This document shows positions 17,042 through 29,200 of a DNA stretch of 64,000 nucleotides, piece by piece (positions within the stretch are counted from its first letter, which is position 1; each line of letters opens with the position of its first letter). The notes below the pieces were generated by a model. The model did not search any database. It was not told the origin of the DNA and worked only from the letters and a program-made list of their open reading frames with translations. Source of the stretch: an uncultured Fusobacteriaceae bacterium (GTDB lineage: Bacteria; Fusobacteriota; Fusobacteriia; Fusobacteriales; Fusobacteriaceae); contig CAMQWJ010000001.1 in the NCBI GenBank assembly GCA_947038515.1, positions 141,580-205,579 on the forward strand, read 5' to 3'. A program made the position numbers and the translations under genes.

Positions 17042-17716
17042 ATGGAATACAATCTTATTATTATTAAAAAAAAAGTTAAAAATATAACAATAAAAATTAA
17101 AGACTCTAAAACAGTCATTTTTACTATTCCAAAATATTTAAATGAAGTAACTTTTAAAGAGATTTTAAGCAATAAAAAATTATGGATTGAAAAAAATCTT
17201 AATAAATTCAAATTGAGAGAACAATTAATTTCCACAACACATAATTTTGGAGATAATTTTAGATTTTTAGGAGTTTCTTATCCCTTAAAGACGCAACTCG
17301 GTTCTTCTAATAAAGTAACTTTAGAAAACAATATTTTCTTACTTACTCTTTTTGAAGAAGAAAATGATAATATTATCTTTAAAGAAAAAATATTTAATAA
17401 CTGGTACCAAGAGCAATCTAAACTTGTTTTCCAACCTATTATTAATCATTTTTTGTCTCTCCTTAATGAAACAATTGCAATGACGAAATATTCTTTTATG
17501 AAAACAAGATGGGGCAGTTGCAATTATTTGAAAAAATCTATCCATTTAAATTTAGAGCTTTTAAAAGCCCCTGTTCCCCTTATAGAATATGTTGTTTTAC
17601 ATGAAATTTGTCATTTGAAATTTCCTAATCACCAAAAAGATTTTTGGAATTATGTAGAATTTTATATGCCTGATTGGAAATTAAGACGAAAACAGTTAAA
17701 GTCTCTCGTTTTATAA
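17042..17716 (+). CDS. YgjP/DUF45-type zinc metallopeptidase-like protein
   Basis: 224 aa. The conserved core TRWGSCNYLKKSIHLNLEL, then VVLHEICHLKFPNH and FWNYVEFYMPDWKLRRKQL define the YgjP-like (DUF45) family, with the HExxH zinc site in the HEICH segment (near residue 190) and a WGSC turn. The N-terminal part is a small beta domain (IKIKDSKTVIFTIPKY). The family is soluble and often accompanies type I restriction systems, but none is present here. The ribosome binding site is AAGGT. Its substrate is unknown. Confidence 0.85.
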   Translation: MEYNLIIIKKKVKNITIKIKDSKTVIFTIPKYLNEVTFKEILSNKKLWIEKNLNKFKLREQLISTTHNFGDNFRFLGVSYPLKTQLGSSNKVTLENNIFLLTLFEEENDNIIFKEKIFNNWYQEQSKLVFQPIINHFLSLLNETIAMTKYSFMKTRWGSCNYLKKSIHLNLELLKAPVPLIEYVVLHEICHLKFPNHQKDFWNYVEFYMPDWKLRRKQLKSLVL

Positions 17717-17753
17717 TTATTTGGATATTAGAATTCTCTTATTTTGTTATCCC

Positions 17754-17782
17754 TTGATTTTCACAATTTATAGTGTTACAAT
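17754..17782 (+). promoter_or_regulatory. Promoter of the LUD-domain gene
   Basis: TTGATT (17754-17759) and TACAAT (17777-17782) with a 17-nt spacer, about 35 nt before the start codon at 17818. Confidence 0.5.
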
Positions 17783-17817
17783 CATATTAAGACTAATAAA
17801 AAGGTAGGTACTCTCTT

Positions 17818-18435
17818 ATGGAACACATTGTAAAAAAGACTATCGACGCCCTAAAAAACAATGGTATCAATGGATATTTTGTGGACTCAACAAAACAACT
17901 TTTAGAAATAGTGACCTCTATTCTAAAAGCGGGAGATACTGTCTCTTGTGGGGGCTCTCTTACACTACATGAAACTGGAATTCTTAAATTACTATCTAAT
18001 GGACAATATAATTATCTAGATCGCTTTAAAAAAGGTATCACTCCTCAAGAGTTAAAACAAATTTTTAGAGATTCTTTCTCTTCTGACGTGTACTTAACAG
18101 GAACAAATGCTATTACTATGGACGGTGAACTCTATAATGTTGACGGATTGGGAAATAGAGTTGCTTGTATGATCTATGGTCCTGATAAAGTCATTGTTGT
18201 TTGTAGCACTAATAAGATTGTTAGAAACCTAGAAGCTGCCATTGATAGAAACAGAACTATTGCTGCTCCTCTCAATGCAACTAAACTTGCTAAAAAAACT
18301 CCCTGTGTAGTACTTGGCTACTGTTCTGACTGCTCAAGTCCAGATAGAATTTGCTGTAAATACACACTTATTCGTAAAGAAAGAACTCCTGACAGAATGC
18401 ATGTTATCCTTATTGATGAAGCTTTTGGTCTTTAG
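17818..18435 (+). CDS. LUD-domain (LutC/YkgG-like) lactate-utilisation family protein
   Basis: 205 aa. SCGGSLTLHETGILKLL, DVYLTGTNAITMDGELYNVDGLGNRVACMIYGPDKVIVV and the cysteine-containing YCSDCSSPDRICCKYTLIRK segment match the DUF162/LUD family. Stand-alone versions of this length are common in anaerobes without lutA and lutB beside them, as here. LutC acts with iron-sulfur proteins in oxidising L-lactate, but stand-alone members have no proven activity. Five cysteines near the C-terminus could bind metal. It is monocistronic, followed by the tRNA operon. Confidence 0.8.
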   Translation: MEHIVKKTIDALKNNGINGYFVDSTKQLLEIVTSILKAGDTVSCGGSLTLHETGILKLLSNGQYNYLDRFKKGITPQELKQIFRDSFSSDVYLTGTNAITMDGELYNVDGLGNRVACMIYGPDKVIVVCSTNKIVRNLEAAIDRNRTIAAPLNATKLAKKTPCVVLGYCSDCSSPDRICCKYTLIRKERTPDRMHVILIDEAFGL

Positions 18436-18566
18436 TTTTTTCTTAATATTTTTTTAACAATACTAGTTTTTTCTTTCAGTTTACTATTGTTTCTTTCTTT
18501 AATCTCATATTAAACTAAAAGAATTTCTTAATTAAAATTAAAAAAATAACAAAAAATTAATTCTTC

Positions 18567-18595
18567 TTTACAAATCTAATTTTTTATGATAATAT
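18567..18595 (+). promoter_or_regulatory. Promoter of the four-tRNA operon
   Basis: TTTACA (18567-18572), a 17-nt spacer and TAATAT (18590-18595), ending 9 nt before the first mature tRNA base. Confidence 0.5.
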
Positions 18596-18604
18596 AAATT
18601 AGTT

Positions 18605-18680
<76 letters not shown>

Positions 18681-18686
18681 AATTTT

Positions 18687-18761
18687 GCCCCGTTCGTTCA
18701 GTGGTAAGGACAATAGATTTTCACTCTGTAGACAGGGGTTCAATTCCCCTACGGGGTACCA
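18687..18761 (+). tRNA. tRNA-Glu (TTC)
   Basis: 75 nt with encoded CCA. Anticodon loop TTTTCAC gives TTC. The acceptor stem has a terminal G-T pair. Six bases separate it from tRNA-Gly. Confidence 0.97.
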
Positions 18762-18780
18762 ATAATTAGGTACCTATTTT

Positions 18781-18856
18781 GGGGACGTAGCTCAGTTGGG
18801 AGAGCAACGCACTTGCACTGCGTAGGTCAGCGGTTCGATCCCGCTCGTCTCCACCA
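18781..18856 (+). tRNA. tRNA-Ala (TGC)
   Basis: 76 nt with encoded CCA. Acceptor GGGGACG pairs with CGTCTCC apart from a G-T; anticodon loop CTTGCAC gives TGC. Confidence 0.97.
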
Positions 18857-18862
18857 AAATAC

Positions 18863-18939
18863 GCCTAGATAGCTCAGTTGGCTAGAGCATTCGGTTCATA
18901 CCCGAACGGTCGAAGGTTCGAATCCTTTTCTAGGCACCA
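18863..18939 (+). tRNA. tRNA-Met (CAT), elongator type
   Basis: 77 nt with encoded CCA. Acceptor GCCTAGA pairs with TCTAGGC, so the first pair is intact, unlike initiator tRNA; anticodon CAT. It is identical in sequence to the minus-strand gene at 39645-39721. A CAT anticodon read as Ile after lysidine modification cannot be excluded from sequence alone. Confidence 0.93.
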
Positions 18940-18951
18940 TTTTGTCACTAT

Positions 18952-18975
18952 AGACCGTAAAGGTCTTTTTTTTTA
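18952..18975 (+). terminator. Terminator of the tRNA operon
   Basis: AGACC-gtaaa-GGTCT followed by a run of nine or more T. The stem is short (5 bp). It ends only about 20 bases before the ribosome binding site of the glutaminase gene. Confidence 0.75.
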
Positions 18976-19008
18976 TATTTTTTTTAACTATAACTTGGAG
19001 GTAATAAA

Positions 19009-19923
19009 ATACAAAATTTATTACAAGATTTAGTAATTAAAAACAGAGTTTTTACTCATAAAGGTAAACTAACTGATTACATCCCAGAACTAACAAAAGC
19101 TAATTTATCAAATTTAGGAATTTTTATTTTAGATGTTGAAGGAAATGAATATTTTTTTGGCGACTATGATATTAAATTTACTGTACAAAGTATTTCTAAA
19201 ATAGTTACATTAATGTTAGCACTCCTGGATAATGGAGAAGAGTTTGTTTTCTCAAAAGTAGGAATGGATGCCAGTGGTGATTCATTCAATTCTATAAAAA
19301 AGCTTGAAACTTCCAGTAGAAAAAAACCTTATAACCCAATGATTAATGCTGGGGCTATTGCTGTTTCATCTATGATAAAAGGTAGCGATGCAGACAATAA
19401 ATTTAGTAGGCTATTAGATTTTTTTAAACTAATTACTGAAGATTTTAATTTAGAGTTAAATAATGCAGTTTATCAAAGTGAATCTGAAACTGGAAATAGA
19501 AATAGATCTATGGGATATTTTTTAAAATCAGGTGGGATAATAACTGGTGATGTAGAAGAAATTCTTTCAGTCTATTTTAGACAATGTTCTATAAATGTAA
19601 CAGCAAAAACAATAGCTAAACTCGGTCTTTTTTTAGCCCGTGATGGGAAATTAAGTACTGGTGAAGAGATTGTAACACCTAAAATTTGTAGAATCGTCAA
19701 AGCACTAATGCTTACTTGCGGAATGTATGATAGCTCTGGAGAGTTTGCAGTACGTGTTGGACTTCCTTCTAAAAGTGGTGTTGGTGGCGGGATTATTTCT
19801 GTAGTTCCTAATAAAATGGGAATTGGAGTTTTCTCTCCTGGTTTAGATTCTAGAGGTAATTCTTTAGCTGGAATCTGTCTTCTAGAAGACCTTTGTAATG
19901 AATTAAAATGTCGTATTTTTTAA
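19009..19923 (+). CDS. glsA: Glutaminase, apparently initiated at an ATA codon
   Basis: 304 aa if translation starts at ATA 19009, which follows a perfect GGAGGT with 6-nt spacing. The frame is closed by TAA at 18991 and contains no ATG, GTG or TTG until 19213. The part before 19213 encodes conserved sequence (TDYIPELTKANLSNLGIFIL) and the serine-dependent catalytic SISK motif (residues 61-64, SxxK), so a start at 19213 would remove the nucleophile. Further family motifs are PYNPMINAGAIAVSS, SESETGNRNRSMGYFLKSGG and SKSGVGGGIISVVPN. The enzyme deamidates glutamine to glutamate and ammonia in the cytoplasm. No separate promoter was seen after the tRNA terminator, so expression may depend on read-through. 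Family call is secure; the start is inferred. Confidence 0.9.
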   Translation: MQNLLQDLVIKNRVFTHKGKLTDYIPELTKANLSNLGIFILDVEGNEYFFGDYDIKFTVQSISKIVTLMLALLDNGEEFVFSKVGMDASGDSFNSIKKLETSSRKKPYNPMINAGAIAVSSMIKGSDADNKFSRLLDFFKLITEDFNLELNNAVYQSESETGNRNRSMGYFLKSGGIITGDVEEILSVYFRQCSINVTAKTIAKLGLFLARDGKLSTGEEIVTPKICRIVKALMLTCGMYDSSGEFAVRVGLPSKSGVGGGIISVVPNKMGIGVFSPGLDSRGNSLAGICLLEDLCNELKCRIF

Positions 19924-19935
19924 ATAAAAAACAAA

Positions 19936-20057
19936 TAAAAGAAAGAACCGGGGGACAGTTCTTTCTTTTAAAACAGAAGAGAATTATGAGTGCATTTTCA
20001 ATCACTAAAATGCTTATGAATATATTTACTACATAGTTTTCTAGTTTCCTTTTTTTA
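19936..20057 (+). repeat. Structured repeat, copy C
   Basis: Same element as at 8457-8580. It has the hairpin with arms 19938-19948 and 19958-19968 around the identical loop CGGGGGACA, then a second stem GCATTTT/AAAATGC (19992-20013 region) and a T-rich tail. Compared with copy B, a C-G pair in the second stem is replaced by T-A, which keeps pairing. It follows glsA directly and lies in the 351-base stretch before the autotransporter stop codon; no gene was seen there. Confidence 0.75.
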
Positions 20058-20191
20058 TTTTGTTTTTTTATAAAAATAAAATTAATCTTTAGATTTATGG
20101 AAGATTTAATTTTCAAAGAATTAAATTTCTTTTTCTTTTTCCTTATCCTTAACATAATAACTATTTTATTCCTTATAATTTTACTTTTTTG

Positions 20192-20229
20192 CTGGCATAA
20201 CCTCTTTTGAAGTTATACCAGCTTTTTTA
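20192..20229 (+). terminator. Intrinsic terminator downstream of glsA
   Basis: GCTGGCATAAC (20192-20202) and GTTATACCAGC (20213-20223) form an 11-bp stem with one mismatch on the plus strand, followed by TTTTTTATTTTA. On the minus strand the mismatch becomes a G-U pair, but the following bases are A-rich, so it suits plus-strand transcripts best. Confidence 0.7.
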
Positions 20230-20274
20230 TTTTATATTAATTATTGTTTAAAACTTTTAATTATTAATTATTAC

Positions 20275-23200
20275 TTAAAACTTGTAATTAAGTCTTGCAC
20301 TGTATTTAATATCTTCATCACTTCTATTGTCTCTCTTGTTCCATTCAACTTCAAATGTTACTCCATAATGATTCGCTTTTTCTAATCCTAACCCTACTTT
20401 TCCTCTTAGCGAACCTTCTGCTTTTTCTGTTGTTATTAAATCATAGTAACCTTCTCCACCATTCTTTAATTTTGCTTTATTTCCTGGATAGTTATCTCCT
20501 AAATCATATGCATAACCTGCATCTGCACTTACTTTTAGATTGATATTCTTTCCTAGATAAATTTTCTTACTTCCTTTCAATCCTGCCTCTAATTCTCCTA
20601 TGAAGTAGTCATTTCCTTTTACTTCCAATTCAAGTCCACCTTTTGAACCTGTTTTCTCAGTAAATCCTTCCATTGCTCCATATTCTAAATTTGCTCCTCC
20701 ATAAACTTTTAAATCTGTTGATAGAGTTGAGTAAGCTGTATATGATAGTTCATTCTTAAAGCTTGCTCCATATGAGCTATAACCTGCTTTATTATCATAT
20801 TTTTCTGGGCCTAATTGCATATTTCTCTCTGTATCATGATAGTTATATGCTAATTCTCCTCTTGTTAACCAAGTAAATTTACTTGTTCCTAGTTTTTGCT
20901 CTCTATGGGCTCCTACTCTCAAGCTATAAATATCTTCTTCTGAACCTGATGAACCGGCTGTATCATCATCAAATTTAAATGTTGCCCCTGTAAATCCTAA
21001 TGTATATCCATATTTCGTTCCATATTTTAGACCATCTTTCTCATGCATATACAATAAGCCTTTTACATCATAGTCATAATCTGATATTCCTAGTGTTGGA
21101 TCTTTAAAGTCTCCCTCTGTATAAAGTACACTAAATTTATCACTTTGTCGCGAAGGGTTATATGAATTTAGCAATTCATCAAAAGAATTATCAAATGCTC
21201 TATTTACATCTTGCATTCTTCCTTGAATTGTTCCATAAATATCTCCTCTTGTCTCAGCTATTGCTTTTCCTGTCTCTTCTGCAAACTCATCGCCTCGGAA
21301 ACCATTTAAGTATTTGTCTAAATTCACAATTATATCGCTATCATTCGTGTTTCCATGCTCTTTTAAATAATCTAAACCATTTTCCAACTCATCAAACTGA
21401 TCTCCTATACTCAAATCTGCATATGGTCGTGTTGCTATAACAAGGTCATTTCCTACTTTTTTAGCCACAAATCTTGGTGAAGTTCCTACTGTTATCCCAT
21501 TAACCATATTAACTCCCACAAAACTATTAAAGAAATTTTCTATTGTTGTAACTGGCTCTCTTGAAATAAACCCTGGTAATAGAGTTATCTCTCCTGATAC
21601 TGTGTTTCCTATGAATATTGGTTTACCTGTTGTTGTAGTCGCTTCTATCCAAGCACCATCTAAATTAATATCAGCTCCTGAAGCATCAAGACTTCCACCT
21701 ATTCCTACATAGTTTTCATTTATTATTACATCCCCATTAGGTTTTATTACAACTCCCCCTACTGAAGCTATGAGATCATTACCATCAGTTATATCAACAC
21801 CACCGTTATCTACTTTTATCACTCCCGCGTTAATTATCTTTCCACCCTCCCCTACATGGATTCCATAACCACCATTAACAATTATTGTTCCGTTATTTAT
21901 TACGCTTGCACCTTTAGCAATTGATATTCCTATTGATTTCCAACCAGAATCATCAGTACCAACAACATTTATGTCTCCGTTATTTATAACATTAGTCCCT
22001 TCACCGTAAGCAAATATTCCTATTCCACCACCTGACACATCTATTATTCCATCGTTTGTTATAGTTCCACCATTATCTGCATAAATACCTATTGAATGTG
22101 ATTCATCAACAGTGATTGTGGCACCTAAGTGATTGACTATCTTTCCACCACTTGAATATATTCCTATGGAATTTATAGGAGTCTTTGGAGTTGACACATT
22201 AGTTGTTCCTACATTTATATTTCCATAATTATTTACTGTACCTTGTCCTTTTGAATATATTCCAATTGAAGCGTCACCTAAAGTCATATCAGCATAGTTG
22301 GTTATATTTGATGACAGAGTAGTAGTACCATTGATTGAATAAATTCCATATCCTGCATTTCCTACAATGAGCTTATCTGTACTTCCTACTGCTGAACTTC
22401 CAACAGTTATAGTTCCTATTCCATCTTTATATATTCCGATTGAACCTGAACCAGTACTATCAGCTATATCCATAGTTCCACTGTAATCAACAGTACCTGC
22501 TCCTTGACTCAATATTCCAATTGATGTTCCTGTTCCTACTTTATCAGCTGTTCCTCCTGATACATTTATATCAGTTCTTCCTCCTGAAACAACCCCATTA
22601 TCTACATCAGTCCCATAGATTCCGATTGAACCTGCATTTCCTACATCTAATCCACCAGTTTGATTAATTGTTAATCCAGTTGAGTCACTCAATGCATGAA
22701 TTCCTATAGCTGAATCTCCTACTTTTATTGCTCCTTGTGATAAAGTACCTGTTAACTGTTTTCCATAGATTCCGATTGAGTTAGCTCCAACAGTTAATGT
22801 ACCACTATTTCCTGTATATGTACCATTTTTTACATACACTCCTATTGAAGATTTAGCAAATTCACTAGAGTCTCCAACATTAATATTTCCGTGTACTGTT
22901 ACATTATTTGCTACAGTTCCACTAGATGCATAAATTCCTATATTGTTATCTCCTCCTGTAATATCAATTGTAGTTCCTGTAGTTCCTATTGTTCCTGCTA
23001 CTAATGTTGAACCAGTTTTTAACATTACACCTATTTGATTATTTCCAAATGTTCCTGCTAGTGCTGGTGCTCCAAGTACCATTGAACCAATAGTAGCATT
23101 AGCCTTATCTAGTACATGAGATATTGTGTAATTTCCCATTTGAGTCGTAGTACTTATATCAGATAACACCAAAGATGAATTAACTGTATCATAGTAACTT

Positions 23201-26200
23201 CCGATTGAATAGTTTCCCTCACTTCCAGTATTAACTGTTATTGTTGGTATATTTCCTGAAGTTGCAGTTACAACTGAATTTTTCACTATTAACCCTATTC
23301 CACCAGCTGATACAGTTATAGTAGTAGGTGAATTAAAGATTAGCTCTCCATTCTCTGAATGGATTCCTGTTGAACCTGCTCCTACATCTAAAGTTCCTGA
23401 TACAGTCGCTTTACTTCCACTAACTGCATTTAAATATACTCCATTGGTCCCGATAGAAGTATTTGTAAAATCTATAGTTGCTTCTGAACCATTCTTCATA
23501 GAATAAGCTACTCCATACTCACCCATACTAACACTAGATAGAGCACCTATAGTTGAGTTATCTAAATATACACCTACTGAAACTTTATCTTTTGTTCCAT
23601 TACCTATAGTTATAACACCACCTGTTGTTGTTGTTGTTACACTAATATCTTTTACCATCAATCCTATACTTTCTTTTCCTAACGTTATCCTTCCAACATC
23701 TAAACTTGAAACAACAGTTGTTGGTGGAGTTAGTGGTGAAGTTGTTGCTCCTACAAGTAAAATTCCTGTATTGTTACTACCAGTACTATCTGTCTTTATT
23801 ATAGTATTTTTAATAGCTCCCATATTTCCTGTGGCATAAATACCTATTCCATTACTTCCATTTAACTCTATATTATTACTTGTTATATCTTTAGCATCAA
23901 CAGTTTTTCCATTATAAAATATTCCTATTCCACCTTCTCCTGTCACTGCTATTTTTCCTATATTCTGTACTTCTGCAACTTCAGAGTAAATCCCTATTGA
24001 ATCTACTTTTACTTTCCCAGTTAAAGTATCGTTCATAATATACCCATCAACATTTAAAGTTCCAGAATTTATAATAGTTATACTTGCAGTGGTAAGAATT
24101 TTTGTAGGATCATTAGACTTACTACTGTCTATTGCAACTAATCCTATTCCACCTTCTTTAATATTTATAATACCTGCTAATCCATTTTCAATTGAATAGA
24201 TATTCAATTGAGAATCAGGCCCATAATATCCTCCAAGTAGTCCTTGTGAATTTTTTCCTACATTCAACGGTGCATCAGATTTTATAGTACCATTTACAGT
24301 TGTAGCAATCGTTCCTTCACCTTTGACTTCTATTTTTTCTCCTAAAGTTAATGTCCCTGATTCTATATAAATACCTGTAGCGTTATCTCCAGTCAACTTT
24401 ATTTTCAGCGTATCAGTTACTCCTAAATTAGCTGTTCCGCCACCTAGATAAACTCCTGTTCCACCATTAACATTTAATGTCACTTCTCCTGTATTCAATG
24501 TACTTGCTTCGGGAACATAGATTCCTATTCCACCTACTGTTGATACTGTTCCGCTAAAAGTTAAAGTTGTTCCTTGAAGTGCGGATACTGTTCCTTCATT
24601 ATTTCCTAAGTATATTCCTACTCCATTTCCCACTGTTACCTTCGTCCCTACCATTGTATATGCGACTGCGTTATCTTTTAAATAGATACCGATTGAGCTA
24701 TCAGTTCCTACCTTATCTTTTGCTTCTACTATTGCACCACTTAAATCTACTGCCGTATCATCTGTATAGATTCCTATCTGTCCATTTGCAACATCTATTG
24801 TACTACTTACAAATGTAGTTGTCCCTGTCGCATAAATTCCTATACCTTTTGCTGCTCCTGTTGTAGTTATATCAAAATCTATAATAGAGTCCTTAGAATA
24901 AACTCCTTTTGCCTCTGAAGATAAATCTATTTTCCCTGTATTAGAGATTGTTCCGTTTCCACTTCCTTCTAAATATATTCCTATTCCTGAACCAGTTACT
25001 TTCAGTGTTCCTGAATTAACAAATTTATTCTTTAAACCTTTAACATATACAGCAATACCATCTTTTACATTAATTGTAGCATCAACAATATTTTTTCCTG
25101 TATTAATTCCTGCAGTAGACCCTAAATACATTCCTACATCATTAGTACCTTCGGCTATAATTATTTTGTTATTTACTATAGTTGCTGTTTCACCTGCAAT
25201 ACCACTTTGAGCAATCATTCCAATTGTCATATCAGTTCCTAGAATTGAAGTATTTGTAGCAGTTATAATGCTATTATTAGTTATTATTCCACCCTGAGCT
25301 GCAAAAGCTCCTACACTATCTTTTCCTGAAACTGTTATTAAACCATTAATATTTAAAGTACCATCTTTTGTCATAGTTGCTATAACATTATTACCTGTTC
25401 CTATTACTGTACCACTATTTGTTAGTGTAGAAGTATTTGTTGATGTAGCTCCACTAACATAGATTCCAACAACATTATCTGTTCCTGTATTTGTTATTGT
25501 TATATTTCCTGTGTTAAATACTGTCATATCTCCTGTGCTAAGTACTGAACGAGAATAATATGTACCTATACCATCATTTCCACCTGTTATATTCAAATTT
25601 CCTATTAAAGATGCTCCATCTTCTAAATAAAACCCTATGGAATTAGTGGTTGCTCCAATTTTCACAGTGGTTGTTCCATTTAATGTTATCTCTCCACCTT
25701 TTCCGTAAACTCCTATTGCTCCATTATCAGACTCAAGTGTCCCTGTCAATGTAGCTTTTCCATCTATATATATCCCTGTTGTTTCTGCTCCACTTGCATG
25801 TAATCCTCCAGTGAAATCTAACATATTATCGCCTTTTGAATATAGACCTATAGCTCCATTTCTTATTTCTAATTTTCCTGTCCCAGAAGTTGAAATATAG
25901 TTATTAACAGTTTCATCTCCATTTAAATATATTCCTATTTTTTTACCATTACCTGTTGCATCTAGAGCTATGCCATCAACAACTAATCCTTTAGTATTCG
26001 TTACAATACTTCCTTTTTCTCCATATATTAAAATATTTCCATCTTTATTTTTCGACTCAAAAATATCTGTACCTAGCTCTATATTGGCTGTAGCATTACT
26101 TACAAAAACACCTATTGAACCTGTTTCTCCAGGAGTGAATTCTATTCCTTGTCCTGCAAAATTGACTGTTGCTCCATCTTGCGCATAAATACCTATACTT

Positions 26201-29200
26201 TCTGCAACTGTTAATTCAATATCACCATTATTTATTATAGTTGAACCTGACCCCGTTCCTAGCATTGCAAATTGAGTTTTCTCTCCCACAATAATTTTTC
26301 CTTCATTAGTTATAGAGCCTGTCGCAGTTTCATCAGTTTGTAAGTACATTCCCATGGCACCTGCATTATTTCCTAATTGAATTCCAACTGTACCTAATGC
26401 TTTTCCTGCATTATTTACTACTATACCATTTTTTGAATATACTCCTACTCCATTACTACCTATATGCAAATCTCCATTTGTTATTACATTAGCATTTTCT
26501 ACATAGATACCTGTTGCTTTGTCTATTCCTACACTATTTATACTTACAGAAATACTTTGTTGAGCGGCTCCTATTGTTCCCTTATACATAATTCCGACTT
26601 TCCCATTTTCATCTATAGGGCTTCCTGCTATTTCTCCTAAAACCAAACTAGTTGCCGTTATCTTTGAGGTTTCATCTACCACTACACCAATTCCATCTGA
26701 GCCTAAATTTATTGTTCCTAAATCTTTTATCTCAGAACCTTCTATTCCATAAATTCCTACTCCACCATCTCCTGCTTCTATTGTCCCCAAGTTTGAAATA
26801 GTTGATTTTTTACCATACATTCCTACTGATGTTGTCTGTGAATTACCTCCACCTACTGTTATTTTTCCACTCGATAGATTGGATATATTTGAATCAGTTA
26901 TTCCACCAAGAACATTATTATTATCTGCATATATTCCAATACTTCCTATTCCATTCAAGGTTATTGTTCCAGAGTTTGAAATATTAACTTGACCTTGAGT
27001 TATATTTGGATTTGCTGTAGTAGTAAATTCATTTACTATAGGATTTCCAGTAGCATCTTTTCTATAGGCCATTCCTAAAATTCCAAAAGCTCCATCTCCT
27101 GCTACATCTATTTTTCCACCTGTTGCTACTGTAACACCACTTCCATTTACAGAGTATATTCCTACTCCACCATCATTCACTGTATTAGAACCTTTTTCCA
27201 CTTCTATTTTACTTGTTCCATCAACTGACACTTTCCCATAGTTTATGAATAGCCCCATTGCTCCTGCTCCTAAATCTGTTCTATCAGCTATGACAGTACT
27301 TCCCACCAAATTAATAGCTGTTTCTGTATTATCAACAGCAAGGGTACTAGAGTTCATTTCAAAACCTACTACTTGATCTTTATATTTCTCTGCTTCTACA
27401 CTGGTTAATACTGCTGAAATTTTAGAACCTGTAGCAGTTGCCACTAGTCTTTGTCCTAAAAATCTATTATAGTAAAAGTTTCCATCTTTTTGGTCTGGTG
27501 TTTCACCAGTTGCTCCCGTTCCTGTTCTATCTAAATTACCCACAATAATAGTTCCACCATCTACTGCTGCCGTCTTATACTTATCTATTCCTTCCCCGGC
27601 TTCTATTAACTTAGTCAAATCTATACTTCCACTTAAAGCTCCTCCTATGGAATTTAGAATACTAATTTCTAATCCACTTGTATCAAGAGCTGTAGCATTT
27701 TTCAATGTAAAAACTATTATATCATTGGATTTTACTTCTATTCTTGATTTATCATTCAATATAATTGGAGAAATTGCTCCTCCTGACAAGTCCAAGTCAA
27801 AAGCAGTTGAATTACCCCATAATTCAAGAGTTGCTTCTGATAAATCTATCTTCCCTTTTCCATCTGAATACACTGCGTAACTATTCCCGTCATATTTTAG
27901 TCTTCCACCTGTGAAGTCTACATGAGAACCTAGTCCTATAGACCCTATCCCTGTAGAACCCTTTATTACTTCTATATTATTATTTTTTGCCTCAATTTTT
28001 CCACCATCAATTGCCATTAAACCAAATCCCAATTGATTTGATGTATCAGTTTGTTTTGCACCAGTTATAGTAATATTAGCTGTTGCCTCTAGCTCATCTC
28101 TATTTATTACTATTTTTGAACCTGCTCCACTTGCAAAGGCTGCTCCTGAGTCCTTTTCATTAGTCGAATTAGCATCTACTGAAACTTTACTTGTAATTGA
28201 AATACCATTAGTAACTCCGATTTCACTGCCATTAGCTGCGAATAGAAATATTGAGTCTGTTAAATTAGCTCCGTCAATTGTCTCAACTGTTATATTATTA
28301 CCTGCCCCACTTGTATAAGCTGCAATATTTGAGTTCCCGCCAATTAATTTTACTGTACCTTCTGTAATTATTTTTCCAGTATTAGTACCAGTTCCTGATA
28401 TATAGAGTCCTATATTATTACTTCCACCATTTAGCTCTATACTCCCTTTACCTAAGTTTAGAACAGCATCACTCATTGGTGTCACTGCTACACTTGATTC
28501 TGTCTTATTATATATTCTTATTTGATGGGAATCTAAATCAAGATTTGAATTTGATAAAATTCCAAAACTTCCTTCTATATTTGTACTGGTTCCATTAGGA
28601 TTCACATTAAGATCTGTTATTTTATCACCTGCTGTATAATCAGATGTGACACCATCAATAGTATGTTGTAACGTATTAAATACTTGGTTTCCTACATTCT
28701 CACTTCCTATATCAACAGCAAAATTTCCCTTGTTATACACTGGAACTGAAACTTCAACTGCTCCCGGTTTTTCCAGCGTTGCTGAACCTGTTGATTCTAT
28801 ATACAATCCTATACTTTTATCTCCATATATTTCTATAGGATTATAGCTACCTATACCTGTAGCTAAATCAAAATCTTTTGTAGTAAATTCATACTGATTT
28901 TTAGACCCAGTTTTTATATATACTCCTGTTGAGTTTTCACCCATTATTTTTATTTCTCCCCTATTCACAATACTTAAAGGTCTATATGCTGTTGTAAAAG
29001 GCGAATTGGAAAGTGGTCCCTTTCCTAATTTTGTACTTGATAAAAAAACAAAAGAATTTAGAGTATAAGACTCAATTGTTCCACTATTATACATTACATG
29101 ATGAGTACTCTTGGGTGAATCTAAAGACATTATAAAAACACCATTATTTGAATCTTTCTTTCCTTCTCCCCATGTAGCAGTACCTCCTGAGGGACTCGGC

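Noticed and set aside
20192..20229. Terminator for the autotransporter gene
   Set aside because: On the minus strand the stem is followed by an A-rich rather than T-rich stretch; the T-run is on the plus strand.
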